From NCBI GenBank assembly GCA_025531455.1, contig JAMYHL010000032.1:372001-436000 (forward strand): 64,000 nucleotides of DNA. Reading direction: 5' to 3'. A program made the translations under genes and the position numbers. Of the stretch, positions 23,301 through 35,482 are shown in pieces. Numbering within the stretch: position 1 is the first letter of the stretch; the number at the start of each line of letters is the position of its first letter. The DNA comes from Apiotrichum sp. Y4204. Taxonomy: Eukaryota > Basidiomycota > Tremellomycetes > Trichosporonales > Trichosporonaceae. The notes beneath the pieces are model-generated. The model was given only the letters and a program-made list of their open reading frames with translations. It had not been told where the DNA came from and did not search any database.

Positions 23301-24829
23301 TGGAGATCTGTCGGGATACGGCCATGGCGGCTGATGACGATGCGATCGATGTGATCCGATATGGGATGGCACTGACATGAGAAGACGCCGCGCGCCACGC
23401 TCTGCATCCGAGTGCACTGTAATGCAATTCATAATTCAAAAGCACCATAGCATCATGGTGTCAGAGGCGCGGGCTGTCTCAATGACGAGCCCGATGTGCT
23501 CTGAACCTCGCCCGCGGCCAGTGGCACTCCGCAAACTGACAAGAGTTGAGCAGGATATACACAATCTGTCCTTCAGGCAATGATGAATGACTTTGACGGC
23601 GAGACTGAGCGAGCACGGCGACCCCGAAGAGATATGTATTATGCCCTGGAAGTGTCTTGTCTCCCACAGCCCACGGAAGTGTTGCTTCCTCATGTTCGAA
23701 CCGCCCTATGCCACTGATCCACTGACGCTCTGATCAACGCTATTGATTGCGTCAAGTCGTCGACGTCCCTGGCGCCACACCGCACCCGAGATGGCGCCGA
23801 GCGGTCACCGGCCACCGGACGAGGCGGTGACAACACCTCTCAATGGATAGGCTCATGGGCTATTGCGGGGACACGCCACGGAATGTCGGGCGTGTTGCTG
23901 CCCGAGCTCCTGATGGCCTGATGTGGCGCCGGCGAACATGAGTTGGGTGGTGAACGATCATGATCCGGTGGTTTGTGGCCCGGTGCGCCCAGTGCGCCCG
24001 GTGAAATCGCTGGCGCGCTGGCGCCGGCATTTGTGACGACACCCGGCGCGCTCGGTGGGCCTCGGGCCTCAGGGTGCGTCGACGGCGTCGGAAGTGGCGT
24101 TGGGCGTTGCGTAAATGGGAGCCGAGCGGGAGAATGAACACATATGCGGCCAATGGCACTCACCAAGAACCGAGTATGGTCGCGAGGTAGGTCGGCCGGC
24201 TGTGATGGGGTATAGAAATACCGTATGAGGTGACATTTTTGGCGTCAACAAGAGGCTCCTGTAGGTCTAAGATAATGTGGAGTCTAAATGGCAGATATCA
24301 AGCAGCACACTGAAGATTGAGCGAAAGGTGTGAGGCGTTCACTACTCACAAGCCACAAATGTTCCGAGCTGCAGGACTCTCGTTTATCTTATTGTTCTTT
24401 TTGGACAATGCTCATGAGGCATGAGGCGCCGGGTGACATGTCCAGCTGATTCCGGACTTGGCACCATTCCTACCGTACGGAAATCACTGAACCAGCTAAA
24501 CCGACTCGATCAGATCTATTTCTCGCTCACAGAAGTCTGCAATTCAAGACCTTCAGATCAAGTGTCCGAGCATTCTCTCAGAGGCTACGACAGACACAAA
24601 AGGTACCAAACAGACCCCGGACCCTTCACGTTCACGTTGTGGGAAGCCCCAGTTCTCAGATAACGCGGCTCGCTCGATTTTCGCTAGATTGTAGCTCGCG
24701 CTATTTTTCCCGGTACCGTTGTGTGCGCATCTGGTCCCAGCTCGCCGGAGCGAAACATGCCTTATGTTCCGCGGCCCGACGACAGCCGCTCGTCAGGATA
24801 TTTTCAGGAGTACGTCGAGCAGGCAACGG

Positions 24830-24889
24830 AGGACACGAGGCAAGACACGAGGCGGTACTCGGGCCTCGAGTCTCGAGTCTCGAGCCGCC
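24830..24889. repeat. ACACGAGG and TCTCGAG short repeats
   Basis: Two to three copies of GACACGAGG followed by three copies of a CTCGAG-containing heptamer (CTCGAGTCTCGAGTCTCGAG), several of them self-complementary XhoI-type palindromes. Confidence 0.7.
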
Positions 24890-27800
24890 GGTCTGTGCGG
24901 TGTGTGGCGACGGCGACGTGTGCCTACGGATCTCTGAGCGTGATCAATCCCAGGCCGAGACTTTTCGACTTTGACGCGGGAGGAACGCCAAACAGGCGCA
25001 GGGCCGTCTCTGGGGCATGTCGTCCGACCGGACCGGGTTGCGCACGGGGAGAAGAGCGTTCCGGGTGGCTTTGGGGGACAAGGTTGGGGGTCCGAGCGCC
25101 TAGGTGCCGCCTGCAATGTTGGCTCCGTTAGGTCACAGGCCACTGGGCCGTCCCGTCCCGTGGCATCGCGGCACCGTGGCACTCGCGCACCGGATTCGCA
25201 GTGATCTCCGGGCTCTAGGCTTTGTCGGGTCACCGGCGCCACAGGTACGAGTGTGCCGAGCCGAGTGCCATGTGCCATGTGCCGCGCCGCGTGTCGCGGA
25301 AGGTCACTTCGGGGTGACCTCCCACCCCTCATGTGTGAGTTGTCGCCGTGTGGCGCGCGGATGTCTCTCCATCACGGCGCGCCACAGATGTGCGTTGCGC
25401 ACTGGCCTCGTCTTCACATTACAGCATGTGTTCAGCATGCTTTTCACTGTTGCATTTATTAATTTTTCAACGAACCCCAACGCTCCTTCGGCCGACAGCT
25501 GAACACAGCCCTGTCTTCTGCATCTATGTGTATTTTCCACTGCTGACATCAGACCAGGAGGCATGATCTGAGGCGTGATCCGTTTCCGTGATTCTGTTCC
25601 TGCAGTGTTCTGGAATATCACCCGTGCAGTGCACATCTTGCAATGCGTACCTCCAACTGCCACACATCTGCCGTTGAAGTCTGGACCTAAATCTCCGCCG
25701 AAAGGCCCTCTGCACTATGGTGGGAGGGTGTGCTCCAGTGGGATTCACTTCGTGGGGTTCGGGGGTGAAAGTGAGAACCGCGCGACCAGGTTGGATCACA
25801 TATCACGTCCACAGTATTTCTCCATTCACGCGCACTCAGTACTGAACCTGCTCTTGACAAGACTGTGACTCACTTTCGCATCAGACTCTCGTGATTGTGC
25901 CACCTGATGTGTGCGTGAAGTTGACAGACAGGTGTGACAGGTGCCTCGTCCACCGACAAGCACACTATGTAAAGATGCGTCAAGCATGTCGATATCTCGA
26001 TATATCAATATGCTACTCACTACTTGCCGCTTGCGGCGGCCTCGCACTGATTCCACAGTAGGCTCAGACGGTGACATTGCATGCCCGTAACGTAACGTAA
26101 CAGGACATTGAGATCCCATCACACCATCACAGCATAATAGCTGAGCCTGTCACACTTTTTAGCCTATGTGCTCTTAAAATCTGGTGCTCCTGGATCGCTG
26201 ACTCTGCCTACTTGGCCAAACTCTAACTTTTACTTGCTTTAAACCCGTGCGGTCCGACGTGCCTGCCTCCCATGGGCCAGCAGTGATGGGCGCGTGGCAA
26301 TGAAGCCAAGAGCAGCTCTGTGTGCCGCCCACGCCAATGTCCACAATGGGACAAGGCTCACGGCGCAAGGCACACACTCTTGAGGAACTGCCCCTGTGAT
26401 CTGTCTGTGTAGTGTCCGCTCACGCTTCTGTGTCGTGTGGCGCGCGTGAGCATCGACCAGTTTCCTGTCCTCGGTTTGCTTGCGCCTTGGGTCGGAAAGC
26501 CGCCAACCCTCAGGCCGAAGAAGGTTGCTGTTCCTGCGGTTGAAGACTGATGGCGGATTGAATGTGGCACTCGGCATAACGTCCTCGATCCTCGTATGCC
26601 GTAACAAGGCATTTCCGCCCCTGCCGTCACCAGTCTTCAGCCGTGCTTGCCGTCGATCCACCCAGATGTGGGCCGACGAGGGCGCGAGCAGCCGCCGGCC
26701 CGATGCAGATCCTATGCCCTGCCCTGCCCTTTCACCGGCATGCATTCAAACTTGTCTGCTAAGCTTCACCTTGATTAGGTCGATATTGGCGCTATTGCCA
26801 CCAAGCGACCTCGGCGATCGAACTCTTCGGCGCACACAATCCGACCAATGCCACACCTTGTGATTCTGCATATTGGACTCGGGTATGAACTCCAGGCAGC
26901 TCGGCAACTCCGATGGGTTCTCGGTGCGCTCTGGGTTGGCGATTGCACTTTGTTGAGCGGCACAGGTGATTGATTAACGCGTACACGGCTAGTTGCTCGG
27001 TATTCGGCGATGGGAGCAAGCTTGGCATGGACCAAACTGCGACTAGTACTGGTGCATAGTATCTCACGTTCACAAACAACGCCACGCCACGCACTCGTAC
27101 GCCGCTCATCAACCACGGCAGCCAACTCGGTAAACATCCTCCCAGCAAGGAATAGAAAATGCGCCACCCAAACCAACGTGTGGTCGACCCGGCACCTGAG
27201 CAGCCCGTCCGGCCCGTGGTACGTCACAGCGTTCCGTGTCCTGGGATCCTATCGGCCACGACGAGCCACCATTACGGCATCGGCCCCTGCACCCGTAGCG
27301 CGACCAACAGACGATCCGCATCTCCGTTCGTCCTGTTCGGGTTGTCTGTGTTCAGCACATATCTGCTGCTCCGGTTCCCATCGGCTTCCGCATCCCCGCT
27401 CACGGCGACCTTGCCCAGAGGGGAATAAGCAGGTCCGCCTCCGGGAACGCTATCGGGCCCTGTCCCGTCGGATCCATCCAACTGCAGATAGATCCAGGAG
27501 GACAGGGCCTAGTGTACTTCCGCGACGCCAGGTTTCCCGGTATCCATCCGTCCAGGGCGCGCCGGATTAGGCAACCTGCAAGCTACTGGTGATCGTCATT
27601 AGTCGTCGGATCGGACAGTGCTCGGAAACGGGAAGTGGGCCCGTACCAAGGGGCCGGGGTTGCGGTGCAAGGCTGGATCCCAAGCTCCCGAAGTACCAAA
27701 GTTGATCATCGCAATGTGACAATCAAATCAGCTGCGATCATCAATGTGGCGCGCAGAGCGCGACGCCGAGGGACCGAGATTGAGGGATTCATTCGCCCAT

Positions 27801-29221
27801 GTCGGCACCGTCGAGGTATGTATGTACAGCTGTGCCTTGGATTCTTGGATTCACGCACCTCTTCACATTGAGCGGTCAGCGTTACAGCAATAATCGTGTA
27901 ACGCTCGCCTTACCAAATATCAGTCCTGCTGATGCTGATGCTGTGCTGACCCTGTGACCATGATGACCATGATGACCGTAGAGCCATCAGCGCACCCTGC
28001 ATAATGCACGGCGTACACCCGGCCGTACACCCCTGCCACCCGGCGGCGGTGACACACCGGGTACGCGGGATAACGCACCGACGGCCACCTGCCATGATGT
28101 CTCGTCATGCGCTCATGAATGACGTATGGCAAGCCGTTATCTCGAGAGCAGCGCCCCGAGGTACAGATACCGTACGTACGCGGTGGGTGAGGACTTTGGC
28201 GCTTGCCTTGAGAATGGGCACGAGTGAACTGTGCCAGGAGCGTGTAGTACATGCGTTCTCGCACTGTGGGGGAGTGTGAAGTCGGAGGAAGGTGGACGTA
28301 GACCGCAAACAAGCATACAATATCGGCTGAGAACCTACAGTATGTTACGAGATACAAGACTTCAGTGATCACCACCTTGACGTTGTCCATCGTCGTAAGT
28401 CAGGCGCAAACACAAGGCACTGCAGTATCTTACCGCCAGTCAGCAGACAGTATTCACGCACGGATGAACGTATGCACAACACGGGTCCGGGTATCCGTGT
28501 GCCGCGTCGTACGTTGCGCGACGCCACTCCCGACATCAGTACCTGGTTGCGCCTCCTCGGAGATTACTCGCGCCTCTGAATATTCACCGGCGGGCCGAGA
28601 GCCGCGGGCACACTACGTGATTAAGCCCCACTATAATTACAGTATGCTCTGCTGTACGTATCAGGTGCGATACGTTTGCTGTGCGGTACGGTACCCCTCG
28701 TGTGCGTCGTGCTCGTTCGCGGTTCTCTATTCCTGGCTTTATGGCATCGAAGAACGTATGTGGACTATCTCGTGCTTTCGTATCCCAGACTGTCGATCTT
28801 CCCGCCTGTGGTACGCGTGCAGAACAAAAGAAAAGCATCGAAGGGGCGTAACAGCGGGAGTTGATTGAAGCGCCGCAGAGGAAAGCACATGTATTGTCCC
28901 ATTCCCCAGTGACTTTTTCCGCCTCCTGAATGGGTATCTCAAATACCATAGCGATCACAAAGGATCGACGCGCGCGACGACGATCAACGTCACCTCTCTT
29001 AACGTGTGTGGCGATCAACCATTGTTAGACTCCCGGGTAGAGCAAAACGCGCGCGTCCCGGGTGTCTCGGGAACAGCCCTCGCTCGAGCCGTTTGAACGT
29101 CATCACATCGTAATATTGTGCGCTTCTGAAGAGATCGTCTCGAGTCTGCCTCCCGCTGCTGTGCGGCGTGCTGTGGGGTTCACATTAGTGACATTGGTAT
29201 CAATTGGATCGCCGCCCCGAT

Positions 29222-29283
29222 GTGCCACTAAGTTGATCGTCGTCTGATTCACGACGATCAGCGTTGATCAGCGTTAGTGGCAC
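29222..29283. repeat. Imperfect inverted repeat (hairpin-forming)
   Basis: The arms are GTGCCACTAA (29222-29231) with TGATCGTCGT (29234-29243), and the reverse complements ACGACGATCA (29251-29260) with TTAGTGGCAC (29274-29283). The loop is 7 bases, with internal spacers of 2 and 13 bases; the longer spacer repeats the neighbouring GCGTTGATCA. Two separate perfect 10-base pairings in nested order make chance pairing unlikely. Function unknown. Confidence 0.8.
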
Positions 29284-30555
29284 TAGTGTTGCTCTATTTG
29301 GATCATCGGCAATTGATAACTGGTCGTCGCAGCCCAGATCATCAATAGAAGAACACTCCATATCCTTCGGCTACTCGCCCTCGTGATTCCCCGTCTCCAA
29401 CGAGCACCTTGTCTTAATTAAATCAAGGGATAGTTTGCGCTACAGTACTGTAATCTCCATGGCGAGCCACGCCAGGACATCCGAGATCATCTACTAGTTG
29501 CCCAAGGTTTGGGTTTTCGTCGTTCCCGTCGTCGCTGCCACGTTCTTTGCCAGCTCTACCAGCTCTGTTAGCACTCCGTTGCTCTTGGGTCGAGTTGGCT
29601 CCAACCATCAGGGAGGGACGCAACCCAACAGCTTCCCGCCACATCCAGTGCTGCTATTCTGAGGTGGCTCAAGATCGTCAGTCGTTGCCACCATATCCGA
29701 GCCGGCGCGAGTGGATATTAGCCCTCGTGAACTCGTAAAGCCGCGGGACGTCAAAGCCCCGGGTCCCGGTCCCCGGATCCATTGCTGGCCGACGACGCTG
29801 GACGTTGGGCGCTGCCTGGACTCGCGCCTGTCGTGTGGCACGGAGAATGTGACTTTTTCGAGGCGACTAAACCTTGGCGAACCTTGTCGTCGGGCACGTC
29901 GCGGCACTAGTAGAAGCGGTAGCGACCGGACAAGCCGCCAGTGTGTTTTGCCAGGTATTCCGACTGGTGGGCCGACTACGTGCAGGCGAGTCGAGGTCGA
30001 GAACATAACGAACAGGGCTGAGCATGCGGGTGTTATAAGCTTTGCCTGTAGGGAGTCCGGGATAATTGCGGCCAAGGAGCGTCGGCGACGAATGTAGGTT
30101 GGTGCGGTATGGGGAATTCCGAAAGAATGCTTCAAGGCGCACATCTACACGCGACTGTAACCCGGGGGACAGAGGAGCTACTGTATGTGGTGTCTCGAGT
30201 CTCTGACTCTCCCTCTGCACACCACCGTTGCCTAAACCGGCCGCTTACCAAGCTCGGGAACTCGGGGGGGCAGCGCAGGCTCGCGGCAGCGCGGATTCGG
30301 AGGGAGGCGGGCCGACACCCGACGTCTGGTATCAGTCCCCGTCGCACGCCGAGGCGGAGACGCAATACGACACGGACCGGACGCCGACTGTGCGCGGGCC
30401 AGAAACGGGCGCTGGGACCTCGTTTTCGCCCCCGATGATCCCAGCCACCTCTGGCCTCTTCTCAGGAAAGGGTGCCTTGAGCCCACTACGACACTCCGGA
30501 CAGAGTGTCAAGGCCTGGCAAGGCGGTCGGAGGGCTCGTAACTAATCAATCCCGG

Positions 30556-30650
30556 CGCTCTGCACTTTCTGCACACTAAACGCTCTGAACGCTCTAAACG
30601 CTTTGAACGCTCTGTACACTTTGTACACTCTGCAGGCTCTTCACACTCCG
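30556..30650. repeat. Degenerate decamer tandem repeat
   Basis: About eight imperfect copies of a 10-base unit of the form ACGCTCTGAA / ACTTTGTACA (for example CGCTCTGAAC, GCTCTAAACG, CTTTGAACGC, TCTGTACACT, TTGTACACTC), close to the right edge of the gene desert. Confidence 0.75.
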
Positions 30651-31261
30651 TGGTCACTCACCTGCGTTAGTAACCTCGCCAGATACTAACTCATAACCTA
30701 GGTGCACGCTCCAACCCAACGCGTGTGCGTCCCACTTTCCGAGGGGATTTTGGGGACGCGGGATCTAGGGCCGTCGCTGCCACGTTGGGGGCCGCTGGAA
30801 TTGGGTTCGCGACGCGACGTTACGGCACTGCAGCTGTGGGGTCGTTGGTTGGCCTGCCTCATCTTGAGGGTATTCGCTCGTCTTCTTAAGTTGGGAACTG
30901 TCCGTACTCGAGGTTGTTCTGCGACCTTCACTCTCCATCAATGAGGATATCTGTCCGTGTCCTGCTAATTCGCCTGCTTCTCCGCCTTTACTCTCCCCCG
31001 AGGTCAGTCTGCTGCTTGCTTCAGTTTGGCCACCCTGCGCTGGTGTCTAATGTTCGTAGCATTGTCGCACTACTGACGATCACGTCACTCGGAGGGGGAT
31101 GAGGAAGATGCGGTGAGGGTGTGAGGGTGGGTGTAAGCACAAGGGTGGACGATCCGGGACAACGCTACGGCTGGGCTATGTTACAGTTGATAAGCGAAAC
31201 AAACAGAGAGAGAGGGAAGCACAGTTTCCCATTTTGGACGATGTTCAAGATGGCACCTTAT

Positions 31262-33294
31262 CTAGACCGACTGCGGGGTGCGCATGCCGGACGCCTGCCG
31301 CCTCGCGGGGCCCATGGCGAGCTGGGTGCGGATCTCAGCGACGGACATGTGGCCGAGACGCTCGGCGGAGGGCGCGTTTGGGCCGAGGGGCCAGCTGTTG
31401 CCGCTGAAGAGGACATCGTCGATGTTGGTGGGCGGCTGGGCAGTTATCGCCTCGAGCTCCTTGGCGATGATCTCGCGGCAGAAGTAGCCGAGATTGAGGT
31501 CGTTCTTGTCGTATCCGAAGGGGTTCTCAATCTCCTCGGCAATCGAGGCGTAGCCGAAGACAATGTAGGTAACTATCACCACGGCAGGAATGGTGACCCA
31601 CTCGAACTTGGCCTCGATGAGCTGGAACGGCAGAGCGAGACAGTAGATCCATGAGACCTCCCAGATGTGGGCGTTGTATGACCAGGGAATAGGGGTGGTG
31701 AGGATACGCTCCAGGCTTGCGAGTGCGTCGTTGAGCGAGTTGAGGATGTTGTGGAGCTGGGTAATGGTAGGAACGTCGATGGTCTTGCGCTTCTGCATGA
31801 CGCTGACCCACGAGCTCATGAACAGGACAACCTCGAGGGGAACATTCTGGCCGACACCAGCACCGCGGCTGAACGCCATCTCACCCGTGTTTTGGCGGCG
31901 GGCAATGGGACTCGTAGGGGACTCCCTGCGTCGCTTCCATGCCTTGTGCGGGAACAGGCTGCTCCACTTGAACTTTGGCGCCTGGTTCGAGGGCTTCAGC
32001 GTCGGGCGTCCGTTCCACTCGAACGTCTCGGCTTTCTGAATAGACGACTCGGAGACAGTCGTGTCGGTGTGGCAAGGGCGGTTGGCGCTCAGCGACGGCA
32101 GTCCGTCCGCGATGTTGACATTGCACGGGTCGGGCAGCGCCGAGGGCAGGTCGAGCGAGGGAATGAAGTTGACTAGGTAGAAGAGATCGTCATACAGGCT
32201 GCGGGGTTAGCTTTTTGACACAATGACGCCATCTACTTACATTCCCTCCTCGCCGCGGAGGTAGTGCTTGACAGCAACGGCAAAGGCAAGAGACAGCTGC
32301 ACAATCGACTTCTTCTCCAGGGTGGCATGGGCCATGTCACGCGCCTGCTCCTGGGGGTCGGTCGGTGGCTCAAGGACCAGGGAGTTGGGGCCTACGTGTG
32401 AGCCATGATCCGGAGACTAATCTTCCAGCTGTGAAGCATGACTCTTGTTCACTCACAATGGATCCAAACAATCCTGGCCCAGTTCCTTGCAGACACGGTG
32501 ATCTGCGACCACAGCTTACGGCCTTCCGAGTACTTCTCGTATGCCGAAGAGGTACTGTGGTGGTGTCAGCAGGCGACATCGGGAGGGACACTATGATAGC
32601 AACATGTGGTTGCCGATAATGGCCCCGTGTGGTTGCATGATGAAACGTACCGATAAGAGAGGGTCAAACCGAGCAGCACACCTGTCTGTGTCAGATTTTC
32701 GTGTCCACTTTGCCACCGATGACGTTCTGCCATTGTCCTCCCCCGCAGCTCCCGCAGCTCTGTCTACACCAATGCCTACCGAAGCGACGGTATCGATGGC
32801 AGCAGAAGACGACTCGTGGGATCTTGGGATGCGTTTGTCATGCGTACCGCTCCACCGGAACAGACCTGATCCACTGATCCCACTGATTCACTCCGGGCCC
32901 CCTTTTTCAAAGCGTCCCTGCCTGTGCGCAGCCGCCAAGATCACGGGCCACCAGGCGTTATCACATGCACCCTTTGTCCACCTCGCCAATCCCTTCTTTA
33001 CACGTTCGTCGTCACGGGCTTGCGGGGTGGTCTCTAGCTCCGCCCGTCCACATCCAACTCACCGAGCACGGTAATCATAGTGGTGGGGATGCTGGCCTTG
33101 TGGCCGGTGTGTTCGTTGACCAGGACGACCATGGTGGACCACCCGCCCATGAAGAGCAGGTGGGGCCAGATGCGGAAGATGGCCGTGGCGGCGATGGCAT
33201 TGAAGAAGTGGATAGCGGTCTTGTGCGGGCGGTGACGGAGAATGTCAAACTCGCGCGTCGAGAAGTGCGGGTCGTCGTCGGAGGACCGGGGCAT
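31262..33294 (-). CDS. Bestrophin-like (UPF0187/RFP-TM) anion channel
   Basis: Membrane protein of the bestrophin family, which forms chloride or other anion channels; fungal members are poorly characterised. Exons 33294-33063, 32681-32651 (only 31 nt), 32554-32457, 32391-32241 and 32198-31262 encode 482 residues. The tiny second exon is required: it supplies VLLGLTLSYR so that TVLG-VLLGLTLSYR-TSSAYEKYSEGRKLW reads as the family's first conserved block. Then follow SARNWARIVWIHC, a variable loop with PLxLPSALPDP-like residues, and the C-terminal block IEAKFEWVTIPAVVIVTYIVFGYASIAEEIENPFGYDKNDLNL, quoted here only as its extent (about residues 370-415), with the EIENPFG signature of the family. 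Hydrophobic helices lie near residues 25-55, 70-90 and 355-400. Start at 33294 gives MPRSSDDDPHFSTREFD. Family firm, ion selectivity unknown. Confidence 0.88.
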
Positions 33295-35482
33295 GGTGAA
33301 TACAGTCCCTAATGAGATCCGAGGGGGAACCGAGTGGGAACCGAGTTTGTGTCTGGTAAGAAAGCGAAGAGCAAAGGTAGACAGTCACGGCGGCGATGTC
33401 AATGGCCAGCAAAGACACAATACAGTCTGAGGAGAGCTGCGCCGGTCCGGATAGAACTGGAAATGGAGGAAGACGAGTTTAGGGAGCGTGGGGAGCACAG
33501 AGGCAGACGTGAACGAGCGCTTTTGTAGTAGGTACGATGTGAGGTAGAGACGTCTATGAAGATCAAGAGTCGCAGTGGTGATGATGTCTCTTGCTGCGCG
33601 ACGAAGGCAACCTGTGGGAGCGAGGGCTGCTTCTTCTCGCTCGACGAGGTCCTTCTCGCTGCTGCTGTGGTGCTCTTGTTGCGTCAGAATGAGCAACGCA
33701 CGACAAAGCACACTTTTTTAGGACAGGAGAAGCTCTGCGGCTGTACTCGCGTTTCAGAAACAGCGGCTGGCGGATCCTCTGCGGATCCACGCAGCAACAG
33801 GGGGAGAAACCAAACGCGTGTCCAGCGTCTCCAGCTTGTCCAAGAATGGCCAGGATAACCACACGACGGCGTAGTCCGGACCGAGTCCATTCGCGACGAG
33901 GCGCGGAGGCATGGGGTGGACCTTGAGGGCCTGGAGCACCTCTAGGATCCAGGACCTGGAGAGCACAGCGCGTAGAAATGCATGCCGTTGCGTGCCGTTG
34001 GTGGATGGACCAGTTTGTTCACTTTGCCCTTTGTTTGTCCCTTGCCCCCCGGCCCTGTTTGTCCTGTCGCGCTTCCTGCTCACGGGCTCACGGACCCCCT
34101 CACGGCCCACGGCGCCCTTGGTCCGGCGCGATCCGGCGATCCGGTGGCCGGCTGGGTGGCCGTTGAAGATCTGGAACAAGGGCCCATTCCCACTCTGCAT
34201 GCTCTGCTCATTCCTCCACTCCGCTCTCTCCAGGCGTTTCCAACCCAACCCTGCTATCTCTGTCTGGTTTGAGACTGATCGACTGAGCCAAGGAGTTCCA
34301 TAGTGGAGCACCGGTTCAGAGGCAGTGCTTGTCTCCATTAACCTCGAAAATAGACGCGTAGAGAGGCCCAGTCAACGGGAGAGGGCAAGGGGTTGCGTGG
34401 CCGATAGGGACGGTGGGGATGGTGAGCACACAAACGAGGACTGCGCATTGAGGCTGGGTAACAAAAAGCGGGGCTGGGCCCTGTCGCACCCAGCAGTAAC
34501 TATAGGAGTGGAGTGGTCCTAACGGCCTAACGTCGTTAACGTCACCTCCCTGCAGCTCCGCTCTTTCTCTGTGGCCCTGTGGGGCACAGAATTCCTGCAG
34601 GCATGCAGGAGCAAAAACCTGGATCCGGATCTAGACATGGCTGGCAAGATCGCCGGATCGCCGGATTGCAACAATTGCACGGGAGTGCGGCATGGTTTAG
34701 CTCACTGTGCGCCTGCTTGGCACTGCATCCACTGGTTAACCTTTTTTTAGAGTAGAGCGCACATGGCGGAGAGTGTATATCCGTTCCTTTCCAGATCTCG
34801 GTATCTGTATCTTCTCTGGCTATAGGCTGCAGATCTGCTGAGATGACGACGAACGGCGAAGAGAGGAACAGATATCCAGATAGCCTCTCAGCGGTCGCGG
34901 CCGTCGCGAAGCACTCTTCTTCTGCTGGTGTTGTTGTTCGGCGTTGTCCGTTGATCATCCGTTGTCTATGGTGTATGGTGTGTGGGAACGCTTTGGCAAA
35001 GGGGGGGTGACGGTGGTTGACTCGTTTCAAACTGGATTGGCTCTGCTGCATTCTGCTGTGTATGCCTGTCTTCCTCTGTACGCGACAAGTCTTCCTTCAC
35101 TCCTCTCTCTCTCTCTCGTCACCACACACACACACACTCCATTCCATTCAGTGTGCTTCTTGTCTTCCCTCTGCCCATGCCCCCCCCCCCCCCCCCATAG
35201 CGAGATCGCGAGCACGTTGGACCCACTACTGTTTCTTCCTTTCTTCTTTGGGTTGTTGCCATGATCTGTTCTCGTCTCTCCATTCTTCTCATCTCTGTTC
35301 TCGTCGCCGTGAGCTCAACCTCTGTCTCTCGTTCTCTCAAGTTCATTAACAAAACACTGCGGTGCCTGCCGTTACTAGCCTACTCACCATCTTCCCGCGT
35401 TTATGTCCAGCCTGACAACCACTAGCTGTTAGCTGACCACTCCTGTCCTGTCCCATAGTCTCCGCTCCCAGTAGTTTCCGGC
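33295..35482. other. Divergent intergenic region with CT-rich leader and poly-C tract
   Basis: Separates the bestrophin gene (minus) from the next + strand gene. No gene recognised. From about 35090 to 35360 the + strand is strongly pyrimidine-rich, with (CT)n and (CA)n runs and a 17-base C homopolymer, consistent with the leader of the gene starting at 35483. Confidence 0.5.
35180..35196. repeat. Poly-C homopolymer (17 bases)
   Basis: An uninterrupted run of 17 cytosines in the pyrimidine-rich leader. Its exact length is likely to vary between reads and isolates. Confidence 0.9.

Larger units (their letters stand above)
19501..31261. other. Gene desert with lower GC and degenerate short repeats
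   Basis: About 11.8 kb in which the longest open frame is about 212 codons and none shows a recognisable domain, start context or splice pattern. Base composition is visibly less GC-rich and codon bias disappears. I looked for reverse transcriptase (YxDD), integrase, transposase (DDE) and helicase motifs and saw none, and I saw no tRNA or rRNA. It contains short degenerate repeats (20364-20396, 24830-24889, 27920-27980, 30556-30650) and an inverted repeat (29222-29283). Candidate explanations are a regional centromere, decayed mobile DNA, or a region with non-coding RNAs; the sequence alone does not decide. Confidence 0.6.

Noticed and set aside
27010..27570. 186-codon frame in the gene desert considered as a transposon remnant
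   Set aside because: No reverse transcriptase, integrase or transposase motif in it; low-complexity Ser/Arg/Pro composition.
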